From CAZPMT01 sp964587655 (GTDB lineage: Bacteria > Hydrogenedentota > Hydrogenedentia > Hydrogenedentales > SLHB01), in assembly GCA_964587655.1 (NCBI GenBank), contig CAZPMT010000024.1, forward strand, positions 1 through 53,101: DNA of 53,101 nucleotides, given 5' to 3'. Shown here one piece after another: positions 7,555 to 16,518 of the stretch; position 1 is the first letter of the stretch, and each line of letters starts with the position of its first letter. Below the pieces are notes generated by a model. That model did no database searches, had not been told where the DNA came from, and worked only from the letters and a program-made list of their open reading frames with translations. The position numbers and the translations under genes are program-made.

Positions 7555-8714
7555 TCGTTTGCCTCAATCTCGGTTCGGCATTCCAGCGTGAATCCGACGC
7601 CCGCCAGGGTCTTCTCCAGATCTGGGTTTCGCGGATTCACACGCACGCGCGTGTTGAAGAACTCGCGCCGCCTCGGATACTCCTTCCGAAGCTGGTCGAA
7701 TCGTTTGCCGCGATCCGCCGCCGGGCATTCCATGATCGTGCGCGTGGCCGCGTCGTCTCGCATGATGTCATACACCGCCCCGGCTGCCTTCCGCAATGCC
7801 GCGGGATCATTTCCGTCGACTTCAAGGAATGGGCATTCCGGTGTGGGCAGGAGCGGAGACGGGTCCCAATCCGGGACAATGCCGAGGAACTTGCACGCGG
7901 CTTCGTGGATCTGGCGGGTTCCGTTGACTTTCCCGTCGAAAGAATAGCCCGCTATGTGCGGCGTAGCGATGATCGATCGAGCCAGCAGTTCGACATCGAT
8001 GTTCGGTTCATTCTCCCAGACGTCCAGCACGCAGGCCCGGAGATGCCCATCGTCCAGGGCGCGCTTGACGCCGACGCCGTCCACCACGGCCCCGCGCGAT
8101 GTGTTGATAAGGATGGTTCCCCGTTTGAGACGGCGCAGGAAAGACTCGTTCGCGAGGTGATGCGTGGCGTCAGGGCCATCTTTCGTCAATGGGACGTGCA
8201 AGGTGACGATCTCGCAATCCATGATCTCTCCCATGGGCCGGTATTTCGGATTGCCGGTGGCCCGCGCCAGCGGCGGATCGTTCAACACGCACCGCATACC
8301 CAGCGCCTTGCCGGTTGCACGAACGCGGCTGCCCACGTTGCCCACGCCTATGATCGCAAGGCTCAGCGTGGATAGGTCGAGGTCAAGCCGTTCCGCGAGC
8401 ACAAGCAGGGCGCACGTCAGATACTGCCGGACGCTCTCCGCATTCGAGCCCGGTGCGCTGGCGAATGCTATGCCCCGCTCCTTTAAGCAGGCCTTGTCGA
8501 TATGATCCTCACCAATGGTCGCCGTGGCGACGAAACGCACTCGCGAGCCGTCCAGCAAGGCGCGATTGACTTTTGTGATGGAGCGGACAAGCAGGAGGTC
8601 CGCGTCTCGAACGGTATCGGGATTCATGGCCCGCCCGGAGATCGCAGTCACGTCTCCAAGCGCCCCGAAGGCCTCCCGAACATAGGGGATATTCTCGTCG
8701 GCGACGATTTTCAT
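7551..8714 (-). CDS. pdxB: 4-phosphoerythronate dehydrogenase (PdxB)
   Basis: 387 residues, the usual PdxB size (about 380). PdxB oxidises 4-phosphoerythronate in the DXP-dependent branch of pyridoxal phosphate synthesis. The D-isomer-specific 2-hydroxyacid dehydrogenase fold shows in the N-terminal KIVADENIPYVREAFG, the Rossmann motif IIGVGNVGSRV, the arginine region LLINTSRGAVVDG and the histidine in ATPHIAGYSFDGK. The PdxB-specific C-terminal domain is present (PAALRKAAGAVYDI and following). It is the first gene of the minus-strand cluster and a PLP enzyme lies further down the run. No Shine-Dalgarno is obvious at the ATG. Confidence 0.92.
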   Translation of the reverse strand: MKIVADENIPYVREAFGALGDVTAISGRAMNPDTVRDADLLLVRSITKVNRALLDGSRVRFVATATIGEDHIDKACLKERGIAFASAPGSNAESVRQYLTCALLVLAERLDLDLSTLSLAIIGVGNVGSRVRATGKALGMRCVLNDPPLARATGNPKYRPMGEIMDCEIVTLHVPLTKDGPDATHHLANESFLRRLKRGTILINTSRGAVVDGVGVKRALDDGHLRACVLDVWENEPNIDVELLARSIIATPHIAGYSFDGKVNGTRQIHEAACKFLGIVPDWDPSPLLPTPECPFLEVDGNDPAALRKAAGAVYDIMRDDAATRTIMECPAADRGKRFDQLRKEYPRRREFFNTRVRVNPRNPDLEKTLAGVGFTLECRTEIEANE

Positions 8715-8774
8715 TGATTCTTGGATTTAGGGCTGTCGCTTGAATCCAACGAACACTGCGCCTTGTTGTTTGGA

Positions 8775-8925
8775 TCAGTGCCAAAGGTCTCTCTCGGTGA
8801 CCCACACCTTGCGATGCTCGCACCTGGGGCATCGGAACCCTTTCGGCCAATGGATCTCGGCCAAGTACCGGCGACAGGCCTCCTCACACTCGGTTCGGCA
8901 GTTCAGGGAATGGTATGGGGAAGCA
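8775..8925 (-). pseudogene. IS1595-type transposase, N-terminal zinc-ribbon relic
   Basis: A minus-strand frame reads CRRYLAEIHWPKGFRCPRC followed by EHRKVWVTERDLWH and a stop. This is the N-terminal zinc ribbon of IS1595/ISXO2 transposases (pattern C-x2-YL-x2-I-WP-x-GF-x-CPRC). Everything after the first CxxC half, including the DDE domain, is absent. The relic lies between pdxB and the protease-partner gene. Confidence 0.55.
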
Positions 8926-8928
8926 TTC

Positions 8929-9138
8929 TCACGCGGTAGAAAAAGGAACGATGTAGTTCGCTGACTCTTGTTCATACTGGACCTCGTAGATTCCTGAGGC
9001 CGTCTGCAGCGGTCGGGTATATTGGATCTCTTGATGCGTGGGGACAGTGGGGGACTCCGCGACCGAAGGAAAAGGCTTGCCGATCTCAAGAATGACCTGA
9101 CCAAAAGGAGTTACCCTGAAGTTGATATTGACCGCCAT
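8929..9138 (-). CDS. small conserved-looking partner of the SDH-type protease
   Basis: 69 residues from the ATG at 9138, chosen because GAAGGAG lies nine bases upstream; the frame is open further but runs into the upstream gene. The sequence (MAVNINFRVTPFGQVILEIG, then a Pro/Thr-rich middle and YEVQYEQESANYIVPF) has no signal peptide or membrane segment and I do not recognise a family. It sits 16 bp downstream of the protease gene. The protease's own C-terminal part contains similar VNLNLG and VTPQIV words, so this may be a substrate, adaptor or inhibitor. That is inference. Confidence 0.6.
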   Translation of the reverse strand: MAVNINFRVTPFGQVILEIGKPFPSVAESPTVPTHQEIQYTRPLQTASGIYEVQYEQESANYIVPFSTA

Positions 9139-9154
9139 GATTCTTTGCTCCTTC

Positions 9155-10327
9155 TCATGTTGTTGGATCGGTTCTCGCTTTCCACTTGCCGCCGTAACCT
9201 CGCAGCTCAACGCCGACAATAGGAGATTGACGAGTTATTTCCTGTTGGACAATTTGGGGGGTGACTTGGGAAATCTGCGTCAGGAGTTGCTGGATTATCT
9301 GTTGAAAAGCTGGAGGCAATTGGGCGGGGTCCATTCCTGGGGGTAGACCCAAGTTCAAGTTGACATTGATTTGAGGGTTCGGAGGAATCTGTCGCTTTCG
9401 CCGGAAAGCAATGTTTATCTCGAACACATCCAGCATTTTGGCGCTCTCGATGACAGCGAGCGGGACGCATTCATCAGTGTGTTCCTCTTTTTTCTTTGAG
9501 GTCAGTAAGTCCTCGGCATCGATGACTTGATTCAGTTGCAGTAAGCCCTCGTATTCCTGATAGAGGTTCCAGATTAGTGCCTCAAGGCTCTCATCAGGTT
9601 CACATATGGGAAGGCCAAGTTCCTTGGCCTCCCTTCGTCCAATCGCGTGACCGTGGGAGTACATCTTCTCTGTGAGGACCTCAACAATAGCGCCGATCCT
9701 GCTTTCTTCAATTTTCTCTTTGCGAGACGTGAGCAGTTTTCTGGCGACAAGTCTGATGTGAGAATACTGCCGATTGACACTTCCGAGAGTTAAAGGGGTT
9801 AGATGACTTGCAAGTTGAGACACAACCTGAGCAAGCGCGACCTGGTCACTGATGCCTGCCCTCTCGTGCATGAAGGAGATGTAGGAAGATACGTCTTCAA
9901 CGCTTATCTCCGGCGGCGCGACTCCGGCCTCGCCAGTAACTGCTCTTACAAGTGTAGGGTCTATCGGGCTAAGCTCGGCTTTCTTACCCATGACAATTTC
10001 ATCAGCACCAAGGGAAATCATGGTAGCGGCGCTATGTGCCTTATAGGGAATGAGCAGACAGAAATCTTCGCAGAATTCCCTGATCATGGTAACAATCCGC
10101 CAAGGAACACTGACATCGCCTCCGCGACTGTAGAGGAAGAGATCAATCTTCTGCTTTTGTGGGGTGGATCTTGCGAATTCCAAGAGGTGTTTATACAAGA
10201 CAGGGACTGCATCTTCGGAGATTCTGGTACCTATCGGTTGCCGATCTCCAGTAAAATACACTAGGACATTGGAGCCGCGAAGTTCCTGAATCTGATTTAT
10301 AAGCGTTATCGTGGTGTCTCTGCTCAT
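9155..10327 (-). CDS. SDH-type serine protease (ClpP/crotonase fold, PF01972-like)
   Basis: 390 residues, ATG with AAGAGG upstream. The first 250 residues match the serine dehydrogenase proteinase family: ILFLYSRGGD-like (here DLFLYSRGGDVSVPWRIV), LLIPYKAHSAATMISLGADEIVMG and ELSPIDPTL. The Ser in AHSAAT is the likely nucleophile, in the place where ClpP/SppA relatives have theirs. There is no signal peptide, so it is cytosolic or peripherally membrane-bound. After about residue 290 the protein continues with a Gln/Pro-rich tail (NPQINVNLNLGLPPGMD, then QQ-rich) that is not part of the protease fold. The small gene downstream is probably co-transcribed. Confidence 0.82.
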   Translation of the reverse strand: MSRDTTITLINQIQELRGSNVLVYFTGDRQPIGTRISEDAVPVLYKHLLEFARSTPQKQKIDLFLYSRGGDVSVPWRIVTMIREFCEDFCLLIPYKAHSAATMISLGADEIVMGKKAELSPIDPTLVRAVTGEAGVAPPEISVEDVSSYISFMHERAGISDQVALAQVVSQLASHLTPLTLGSVNRQYSHIRLVARKLLTSRKEKIEESRIGAIVEVLTEKMYSHGHAIGRREAKELGLPICEPDESLEALIWNLYQEYEGLLQLNQVIDAEDLLTSKKKEEHTDECVPLAVIESAKMLDVFEINIAFRRKRQIPPNPQINVNLNLGLPPGMDPAQLPPAFQQIIQQLLTQISQVTPQIVQQEITRQSPIVGVELRGYGGKWKARTDPTT

Positions 10328-10764
10328 GCGTTCGCCTCTTTCCCGTCATATGGGACAATCGTTCATCATAGCACGAAGCTGGCCGGGACGAAAAAGCCTA
10401 GTATCGGACTTTGAACGTCAGGCTATCCTAATGATACCACACTTTCCCGCCTGCTTACACTATATCCCCGTTGGAGTAGATTCTTACTTGAGGCAACAGT
10501 TAGCGCCTCACGGCAACCAGCGATTCCGCAATTTGGATTCGGCAGGAGGATTCTTAGGGGTTTCTTGCCGTTTTGGGGAGACGGTTCAGTCTCGCGGCGG
10601 GTTGTTGACATTGATTGAGTACGCGGATAGCCCTTGGGGATTTTGGATTTCAATCAGGATGATCCCGAGTTCTGAATTCTGAATTCCTACTACCTCTTCC
10701 AGGTTCACGCGTTCTTGTATGGATTCTGAATCGCCAGCCTCCAAAATCTAAAACTCAGAATGGC
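10328..10764. other. 437-bp intergenic region
   Basis: No supportable gene. Near 10671-10687 the sequence repeats CTGAATT (TTCTGAATTCTGAATTC), a short tandem also met as CTGAACTCTGAATTC near 16494. A short minus-strand frame at 10423-10653 has no resemblance to known proteins and I leave it out. The protease promoter should lie between 10328 and about 10450. Confidence 0.4.
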
Positions 10765-11655
10765 TTACTGCTTCTTCCACGACGGCGTATCCGGAAGATA
10801 TGTTTTAAACTTCTTGATGAGCGCAGCCTCATATTCCCCGGCATACTTGCCGGCGATGAACTTGTCGAGGGCTTCATCGCAGAAGAGTTCCCACGAGTCC
10901 TCTTCGTCTCCAGGGTTGATGGGATAGAACAACGCCTGGTTCGCCTTCGCGGCCTTCAGATCGCCCAGCGCGTCTCCAATCATGAGCATCTTATCCGGGG
11001 CGTATTTCCCGTTCGCGGAGATCGCGATGTGCTCGGCCTTCGATCCCACCTCTTGTCCCGCGATTGCGAAGGTGTACGAATCGATGCCGTGTTCCTGCCA
11101 CTCGCGTATGAGGGCTTCGCCGGGCGTGGCGGAACAGACCAGGATGTCGGCCATGTCGAACGCATTTTGTAGCGACTCACGGACGTGCGGGAATGGCGGC
11201 ACGCCTTTCACGATGTCGGCCACGCTATCGTTCACGGCCTTGCTCCACGCGAGGGATCGGTGCATGTCCGGCTCGTCGTGCGCCTCGCAGTACGCCTTCA
11301 ACGCCGGATTGCCCAGCTTCGTCTCTTTCTTGCACCAGGCGCGCAGGTTCGGGGCTTCGGGAACATCGACGTGGCGCTCGATCACTTTGTCCCATTCCTT
11401 GAGCAGGTCGAACACCATGACGAGGGCCGGAAACCGATTGATCCCGCGCCACTTCGAGTAGAGATTGACGAATTCGGCGGCCGCGCGGGCGTACTTCGAC
11501 ACGGCCTGGAGGTCCCAATACTTGATGATGTTCGGGATAAAGCATTCCTTGTGTTTTATCTCCATCGTGTCGAACGCGCAGCCGTCGGAATCGATTGCGA
11601 TGAAGAATTTGTGCTTCGGTACATGGTTTTGCATCGAGGAAAGGGGATCGGTCAT
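10765..11655 (-). CDS. HAD-superfamily hydrolase
   Basis: 296 residues; ATG with AGGAG nine bases upstream. HAD motifs: I, AIDSDGCAFD with Asp22 and Asp24; II, VCSATP; III/IV, KMLMIGDALGDLKAA, giving the distal acidic pair. A large helical insertion (about residues 40-150, rich in Trp and Lys) forms the cap, so small-molecule phosphatase activity is expected. Like most HAD proteins the substrate cannot be predicted. It follows the mannonate-oxidoreductase-like SDR by 21 bp on the same strand, suggesting a sugar-acid or sugar-phosphate role. Confidence 0.85.
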   Translation of the reverse strand: MTDPLSSMQNHVPKHKFFIAIDSDGCAFDTMEIKHKECFIPNIIKYWDLQAVSKYARAAAEFVNLYSKWRGINRFPALVMVFDLLKEWDKVIERHVDVPEAPNLRAWCKKETKLGNPALKAYCEAHDEPDMHRSLAWSKAVNDSVADIVKGVPPFPHVRESLQNAFDMADILVCSATPGEALIREWQEHGIDSYTFAIAGQEVGSKAEHIAISANGKYAPDKMLMIGDALGDLKAAKANQALFYPINPGDEEDSWELFCDEALDKFIAGKYAGEYEAALIKKFKTYLPDTPSWKKQ

Positions 11656-11676
11656 TACGTGGACTCCTGCAACTAT

Positions 11677-12507
11677 CTATACTCCTGAGAACGCCGAGAA
11701 ACCGCCGTCGATGGGGACGACGATGCCCGTAACAAAACTAGAAGCGTCCGACGCAAGCCACAGGGCGACGCCGACAAGATCCTCCGGCTTTCCGAACGCG
11801 CCCATCGGCGTGTGCGAGATGATGGCCTTGCCTCGGGGGGTCAGGTCGCCAGTCTTTTCATCGGTCAAGAGGAACCGGTTCTGATCGGTCAGGAAGAACC
11901 CCGGCGCGATGGCGTTAACGCGAAGCTTCGTGTTGTACTCCTGCGCGAGATGCACGGCGAGCCATTGCGTGAAGTTGCTGACGGCCGCCTTGGCCGCGCT
12001 GTAACCGGGGATGCGCGTCAGGGGCCGGAACGCGTTCATTGAGGACACGTTGATAATCGAAGCGCCCTCCGGGTTGTCCTTCATGCGCTTCACGAAGACC
12101 TGCGACGGCACAATCGCCCCCGCCACGAGATTCAGATCGAGGACTTTCTGCACCGCCTCGGCAGGCAGGTCGAAGAAGGACTGTTCGGGGCTGGTGGTGG
12201 CGCCCTTCATGTTGCCCCCCACGCCGTTGACAAGGATATCGACCCGACCGAAGTCCTTGTACACGGCCTCGCAACACGCCTCGATCGAGGCCTTGTTGAA
12301 GGCGTCCATCTCGTAGCCCCGGGCCTTTCCGCCGGCCTGGACGATCCGGTCCGCGACGGACCGCGCCGCATCGAGCCGAACATCGGCGAGGGCCACCTCG
12401 GCGCCCGCCGAGGCAAATCCCTCGGCTATCGCGCTGCAAAGCACGCCGCCGCCCGCCGTCACAACGGCGACCTTGCCAGCAAGATCAAACATGTCAGGTA
12501 CCTGCAT
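11677..12507 (-). CDS. SDR oxidoreductase, D-mannonate oxidoreductase-like
   Basis: 276 residues; ATG preceded by GGGAG. Classical SDR: VVTAGGGVLCSAIAEGFA cofactor loop, NGVGGN, INVSSMNA and YSAAKAA catalytic Tyr/Lys. The segment FLLTDEKTGDLTPRGKAII followed by HTPMG is characteristic of SDR-type mannonate oxidoreductases, which interconvert fructuronate and mannonate in glucuronate breakdown; this subgroup differs from the UxuB long-chain type. The final DGGF ending is the usual SDR C-terminus. It leads a two-gene unit with the HAD hydrolase. No uxuA or uxaC is nearby, so pathway assignment is tentative. Confidence 0.83.
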   Translation of the reverse strand: MQVPDMFDLAGKVAVVTAGGGVLCSAIAEGFASAGAEVALADVRLDAARSVADRIVQAGGKARGYEMDAFNKASIEACCEAVYKDFGRVDILVNGVGGNMKGATTSPEQSFFDLPAEAVQKVLDLNLVAGAIVPSQVFVKRMKDNPEGASIINVSSMNAFRPLTRIPGYSAAKAAVSNFTQWLAVHLAQEYNTKLRVNAIAPGFFLTDQNRFLLTDEKTGDLTPRGKAIISHTPMGAFGKPEDLVGVALWLASDASSFVTGIVVPIDGGFSAFSGV

Positions 12508-13100
12508 TCTGAACTAGCTCCCTTGAGAAACGCGCAATCCAGACTAAGCGCTATTCGTCCACTCTTCTGACTGAGGCAATGCCAGAGCAAGCGTCGTCAC
12601 GAGCCAAACCGTCCAGGTCCGTCACTACGCCTTCGCCGGCGGGGATGACCAAGTCCATATCTCGCAGCAAGAACAAATCCGAGGGCGCAATTCGACAAAG
12701 TATAACACTATCCCCGCTCATCCCGCGAACAAACATCCACGCATTCATCCGCCGCGCAACCGGGCCCTAGTTCGACAAGTACGTTCGCGGCGCTGGTCGA
12801 GTCTTGCCGCTCTTGCATGTCTCGCCGCGAATCGCAATCTGCATTTCCATGGAAAATGGCCTTGCCGTATGTGCAGCCAGTATTCTCTCGCGCGCGGCGC
12901 ATAACGCATTGTTCTGTAAGCACTTTACTGAATCCTTTGCACTTCGGATACCCTTGCGCAAGGGCGGAATAAGGCCCTGCATGAATGGGACGCGAGAGGC
13001 CAACCGGCACGCGGGCAAGGCTGTTAAGAGGAAGACGCACTCAATCCGAGAGGTCCCAATCCCCGTATTCATGCTCACCACCTGAGAGGCCGGAACATAA
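12508..13100. other. 600-bp intergenic region
   Basis: No gene I can support. A 65-codon minus-strand frame (12551-12748) contains IPAGEGVVTDLDG-like words but no family match. The divergent promoters for the SDR unit and for the lipoprotein gene should be in here. Confidence 0.4.
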
Positions 13101-13102
13101 AG

Positions 13103-13132
13103 ATAAGGTCGGCGGTTCGAATTCGCCCCCGC
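13103..13132 (+). other. tRNA T-arm relic
   Basis: AAGGTCGGCGGTTCGAATTCGCC is a tRNA T-arm with T-loop TTCGAAT and a 5-bp stem (one G-T pair), followed by CCCGCTGG like an acceptor 3' strand. No matching 5' acceptor, D-arm or anticodon stem can be found upstream, so this is a fragment. A related fragment lies inverted at 52936-52960. Confidence 0.45.
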
Positions 13133-13238
13133 TGGAGCACGCCGCGGCATGTCGGAAGGTCTTGTCAGATTTTCGGCTTGCATGTATAATACCGAGCAGA
13201 CAAGGCAATTCTACCGACATCTATGGGAGGGCATGGTC

Positions 13239-15866
13239 ATGCCGAAGGTGAACTTTGCCGGGCTTGGGGGAATGGTCTTGCTGCTTGTCGTAGGCCTGAA
13301 CGGCTGTAGCAAGACGGGATCGTTGCAGGTGAATCTGTCGCCGCCGGGTGCGGTCGCCGCCGGGGCACAGTGGTCCGTGGATGGGGGCATGTGGCAAGAC
13401 AACGGGGTTACCGTCTCCAATTTGTCCAAGGGGACGCATCCCGTAACATTCAAGGATATAGCGGGGTGGACTGCGCCCGTACCGCAGAACGCGTTGATTG
13501 CGGCGAAAGAGACGCGGGTCCTTACTGCCGACTATGTTCCGAGTGGTGAGGGCGAAGGCGAGGGTGAAGGAGAGGGTGAAGGTGAAGGCGAAGGCGAGGG
13601 TGAAGGAGAGGGTGAAGGCGAAGGCGAGGGTGAAGGCGAAGGAGAGGGTGAAGGCGAAGGCGAGGGTGAAGGAGAGGGTGAAGGCGAAGGTGAAGGTGAG
13701 GGTGAGGGCGAAGGTGAGGGCGAAGGTGAAGGCGAGGGAATGATTCAAGGTTGGGTGCGCAGTACGGCAGGCCACACACTTCCTGGCGTTGAAGTGCGCG
13801 TGCCGGGCCAAGAACCGGCGCGTACGGACAGCTACGGCCTCTATCGGTTCGAGTACGTGGCGCCTGGCGCCGGCATTGTCGTTCGGTTCACGCGGACCGG
13901 TTACACGGAGGACAGCGTCCCTGCGGATGTAGCCGCGGGGGGTGAACTCGCTACGGTGAACGCTGTGCTCAAGCCCTTGGCGGATCCCGTGATCCTTGAC
14001 GCTGACGCGGGTGGGACTGTCGCGGATACGAACGGCAACAAGATTACCATCCCGGCAGGGGCACTTGTGTACATGCTCAAAGAAGCCGCGCACGGAGACG
14101 TGGAAGTGCGGATCACCCCGATCGATGTGAAGACGCCATCAGATCTTGCCGCGTTCCCCGGCAATTTCCTTGCCGTATCAGCCCGAAAAGCGGACGAATT
14201 GGCGCCGCTGGAAACCTTCGCGCTGGCGGACTTCCTGATCACCCAGAATGGTGAACCGTTGAATCTCGGTGCGAAGGCCGCCGCTCAGATCGAACTTGCG
14301 TTACCGGTGGACAGCGCGTTGCTGAATGGGGAAGAAGTCCCTTTGTGGTATTTCGACATTGAGAAGGGTGTGTGGGTCGAGGAAGGCGCCGCGACGGTGG
14401 GTCCGGCCTCGGGCGGGAGCGGCCTGGCCTGTTTCGCCAGTATCAGCCATCTCTCGTGGTGGAACGTGGACAAACCGCTTCGAGAGAAACATTGCATCAC
14501 GGGCAGGATTCTGGATGAGGCCGGAAGTCCGGTGGCTGGCGCTGAAGTCACGGCCGTGGGCATTACGTACGAGGGCAGCAGTTTTGCGACCACCGGGTTG
14601 GACGGCGTGTTCTGCGTGGATGTCAAGCGCGGCTCGACCGTTCGCCTGGACATTGTCCTTTCGGGCGGCGCCATCGTAATCAAGTCCCAGGAGGTGACCG
14701 TTCCGGATACGGTTGCGTCATGTGCGACCGGAGGCTGCTACAATGTCGGCGATATCGTCGCGGCGCTTGATTCCTGCGTCAGCGGCTATGTCCGCACGGA
14801 GGCAGGCATCCCCGTGCCGGGGGCAAGAGTCTTTTGCTCGGCCGGCATGCCCACAACCACCGATGAAAACGGGTACTTCTGCCTGGACGCCTTCCCCGGC
14901 GTCGAAGCGGTCGTTTTCGTGGCAGGATGGCCGCCGGTCTCCGTAACGACGCCCAGCAGCGCGGACTGCCCCGCAAGCAACTGCGCGGAAGTGGCGATCA
15001 CGGTGCAGTATCCGAAGAACGGCGACACGGTGGGCCTTGTCGTCTCGTATCTGGGACTCGCTTACGCCCCGGTGAAAACGTGCGAGAATGTGTTGGATTC
15101 GATGGGGTGGTTTTTTGCATCCGATGTCACCAACGGACGCGATCTCACTGCTGTCACGACGGATACCTGCGAAGTAGACACCCGGCCGCCTGCGTACCCG
15201 CATCCGCTCATGGGCGATCCCATGGGCACGCGGGCTGGGACTGGCGCCCTGGACCCCGGCGCTCCGGGAGCGTTGACCACCCCAGCGGGCAACGCCGCAA
15301 TGGCGCGGCTGTTCGACCAGTATGCGCAGGGAGGTTACGGTGGCGTTCCGCCCGAGTATTTCGGGATGTTCATGCAAGACCCCAGGATGATGCCCGGAGT
15401 CGATTTCGGGGACGTGCTGGAGCTTTCATGGCCTGGCGGGGCCGATATCGGTCCCTTCTCGGACACGCTCCCAATCCCGGGCGAACTCGTGTTCTCGTCT
15501 CCGGTTTTCACCGCGGAGAATTGCAGCTACAGCATCACCGTCGGCCTCGGCGAGGACCTGGAACTTGTGTGGGATGCCTCGAGCCCCGGCGATTTCGTGG
15601 TCGTGTCGTTGGGCGTCACCCTTGGCAAGAACCGAGCCGTTGATGGCAACTTTGCAACCGTCCGGTGCTTCCTGGTCGATGATGGTCGTCACACGATCCC
15701 CCAGAGTCTGCTCGCGCAACTCCCGTCGGAACGGCCGCTGATGTTCCTGGCCGCAAGATGCAACGCCAAACGACTGCCGGTGGCCTTGCCGGTTACCGGT
15801 GAGACAGGTTATGTGTACCTTGTCGCGGGCAGTTGGGTGTCCGCCCGGGCGCAGACTGTCAAATAG
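13239..15866 (+). CDS. surface lipoprotein: PEGA-like domain, (GE)32 linker, FAM171/carboxypeptidase-regulatory-like domains
   Basis: 875 residues from ATG 13239, chosen because GGGAGG ends eight bases upstream; an ATG at 13233 is too close. Residues 1-23 are a lipoprotein signal (lipobox LNGC, Cys23). Residues 26-102 are one PEGA-like module (GSLQVNLSPPGA...GAQWSVDGG...GWTAPV) of the same type repeated 14 times in the giant protein at 32.9-43.7 kb. Residues 103-166 are 32 perfect Gly-Glu repeats. Then come a carboxypeptidase-regulatory-like beta domain, an ITIPAGAL-type domain ending VPLWYFDIEKGVWVEEG and HLSWWNVDKP (FAM171-like), and two further CxGxxxxGAxV beta-sandwich repeats. The C-terminal 250 residues are unassigned. 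Expected to be anchored in the outer membrane, with the charged linker as a stalk. Confidence 0.85.
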   Translation: MPKVNFAGLGGMVLLLVVGLNGCSKTGSLQVNLSPPGAVAAGAQWSVDGGMWQDNGVTVSNLSKGTHPVTFKDIAGWTAPVPQNALIAAKETRVLTADYVPSGEGEGEGEGEGEGEGEGEGEGEGEGEGEGEGEGEGEGEGEGEGEGEGEGEGEGEGEGEGEGEGEGMIQGWVRSTAGHTLPGVEVRVPGQEPARTDSYGLYRFEYVAPGAGIVVRFTRTGYTEDSVPADVAAGGELATVNAVLKPLADPVILDADAGGTVADTNGNKITIPAGALVYMLKEAAHGDVEVRITPIDVKTPSDLAAFPGNFLAVSARKADELAPLETFALADFLITQNGEPLNLGAKAAAQIELALPVDSALLNGEEVPLWYFDIEKGVWVEEGAATVGPASGGSGLACFASISHLSWWNVDKPLREKHCITGRILDEAGSPVAGAEVTAVGITYEGSSFATTGLDGVFCVDVKRGSTVRLDIVLSGGAIVIKSQEVTVPDTVASCATGGCYNVGDIVAALDSCVSGYVRTEAGIPVPGARVFCSAGMPTTTDENGYFCLDAFPGVEAVVFVAGWPPVSVTTPSSADCPASNCAEVAITVQYPKNGDTVGLVVSYLGLAYAPVKTCENVLDSMGWFFASDVTNGRDLTAVTTDTCEVDTRPPAYPHPLMGDPMGTRAGTGALDPGAPGALTTPAGNAAMARLFDQYAQGGYGGVPPEYFGMFMQDPRMMPGVDFGDVLELSWPGGADIGPFSDTLPIPGELVFSSPVFTAENCSYSITVGLGEDLELVWDASSPGDFVVVSLGVTLGKNRAVDGNFATVRCFLVDDGRHTIPQSLLAQLPSERPLMFLAARCNAKRLPVALPVTGETGYVYLVAGSWVSARAQTVK
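13545..13736 (+). repeat. (GE)32-coding tandem repeat
   Basis: 192 bp coding 32 consecutive Gly-Glu pairs inside the lipoprotein gene. The 6-bp unit is GGnGAr, with third positions switching between GGC/GGT/GGA and GAG/GAA, so DNA copies are not identical although the peptide is perfect. The same repeat codes linkers at 36322-36369, 40867-40923 and 52373-52447. Confidence 0.95.
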
Positions 15867-16116
15867 CATCTCTGAGCTTGGAAATAAGAATCCGGTTTGA
15901 CGGACTGTGCCCCCCCAAAAAAACTGCACTCATTGCTGTTCAGCTACTTACGGAGGATGGCCTAGCTCGGGAATTCCTCGATATCCGGCTCTATCTGCCG
16001 TCTTTTCACTCCTTCCTGAGCACCTTGTTTGAAGGGTACCTTTGGGCGATCGCCGCAAAGACAACTTGCCCGAAGATCTACAGAAGGGCCTACACCCGGA
16101 CGATTGTTCGGAGGAA
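15867..16116. other. intergenic region downstream of the lipoprotein gene
   Basis: About 250 bp with no gene or clear terminator. A run CCCCCCAAAAAAACTGC at 15910-15926 is the only low-complexity feature. Confidence 0.35.
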
Positions 16117-16292
16117 GTAACTGTCCAGCTACCCCCTTCGCTCGCCTGCTAATAAGGACAAAGGCTAAAGGACAAAGGAGTGCCGGGAACGCAAGAGGCC
16201 CTTTAAGACGATATCTTTTACATCTTTGTTCTTTGTCCTTTATCCTTTGTGCATGTGTTACCGCATACGGAGCATGGCACCTGGACAGTTAC
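16117..16292. repeat. nested inverted-repeat element (possible REPIN-like or miniature element)
   Basis: Outer arms GTAACTGTCCAG (16117-16128) and CTGGACAGTTAC (16281-16292) are perfect complements. Inside them, ACAAAGGCTAAAGGACAAAG (16158-16177) pairs with 16231-16250 at 19 of 20 positions. The 176-bp unit contains no protein and looks like a non-autonomous hairpin element. Confidence 0.7.
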
Positions 16293-16518
16293 CGGAGGAA
16301 GAGCATAGCCGAGAGAACATTGCGAACTGCGTCGTCGGCAGCAGGCCGTGCCGGTTGCAGGGTTCCCGTGCCGGCAACCAACTCTTCGCTTGCGCCGCTG
16401 CTTTGTCTCCACTGCCGTCAAGGGTCTTCACCGTTCGGTCTGCGTGAAGACGAGGTCAACTCGCTTAACAACATGTGACGGTAATACTCTCCTGAACTCT
16501 GAATTCCTTCGCCCATCT

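Noticed and set aside
5680..7947. Plus-strand frame of 755 codons across the TPR, LarA-like and pdxB genes
   Set aside because: Antisense to three recognisable genes, with no motif of its own.
12551..12748. 65-codon minus-strand frame upstream of the mannonate-oxidoreductase-like gene
   Set aside because: No family match, no ribosome-binding site and no conserved motif; left as intergenic.
13545..13736. Possible CRISPR-like array at the GE-coding repeats
   Set aside because: The unit is 6 bp with no spacers; it is a coding tandem repeat. No CRISPR array was seen anywhere in the window.
13221..14093. Minus-strand frame with a striking Phe/Ala/Leu/Thr repeat
   Set aside because: This is the reverse complement of the (GE)32 linker and has no independent support.
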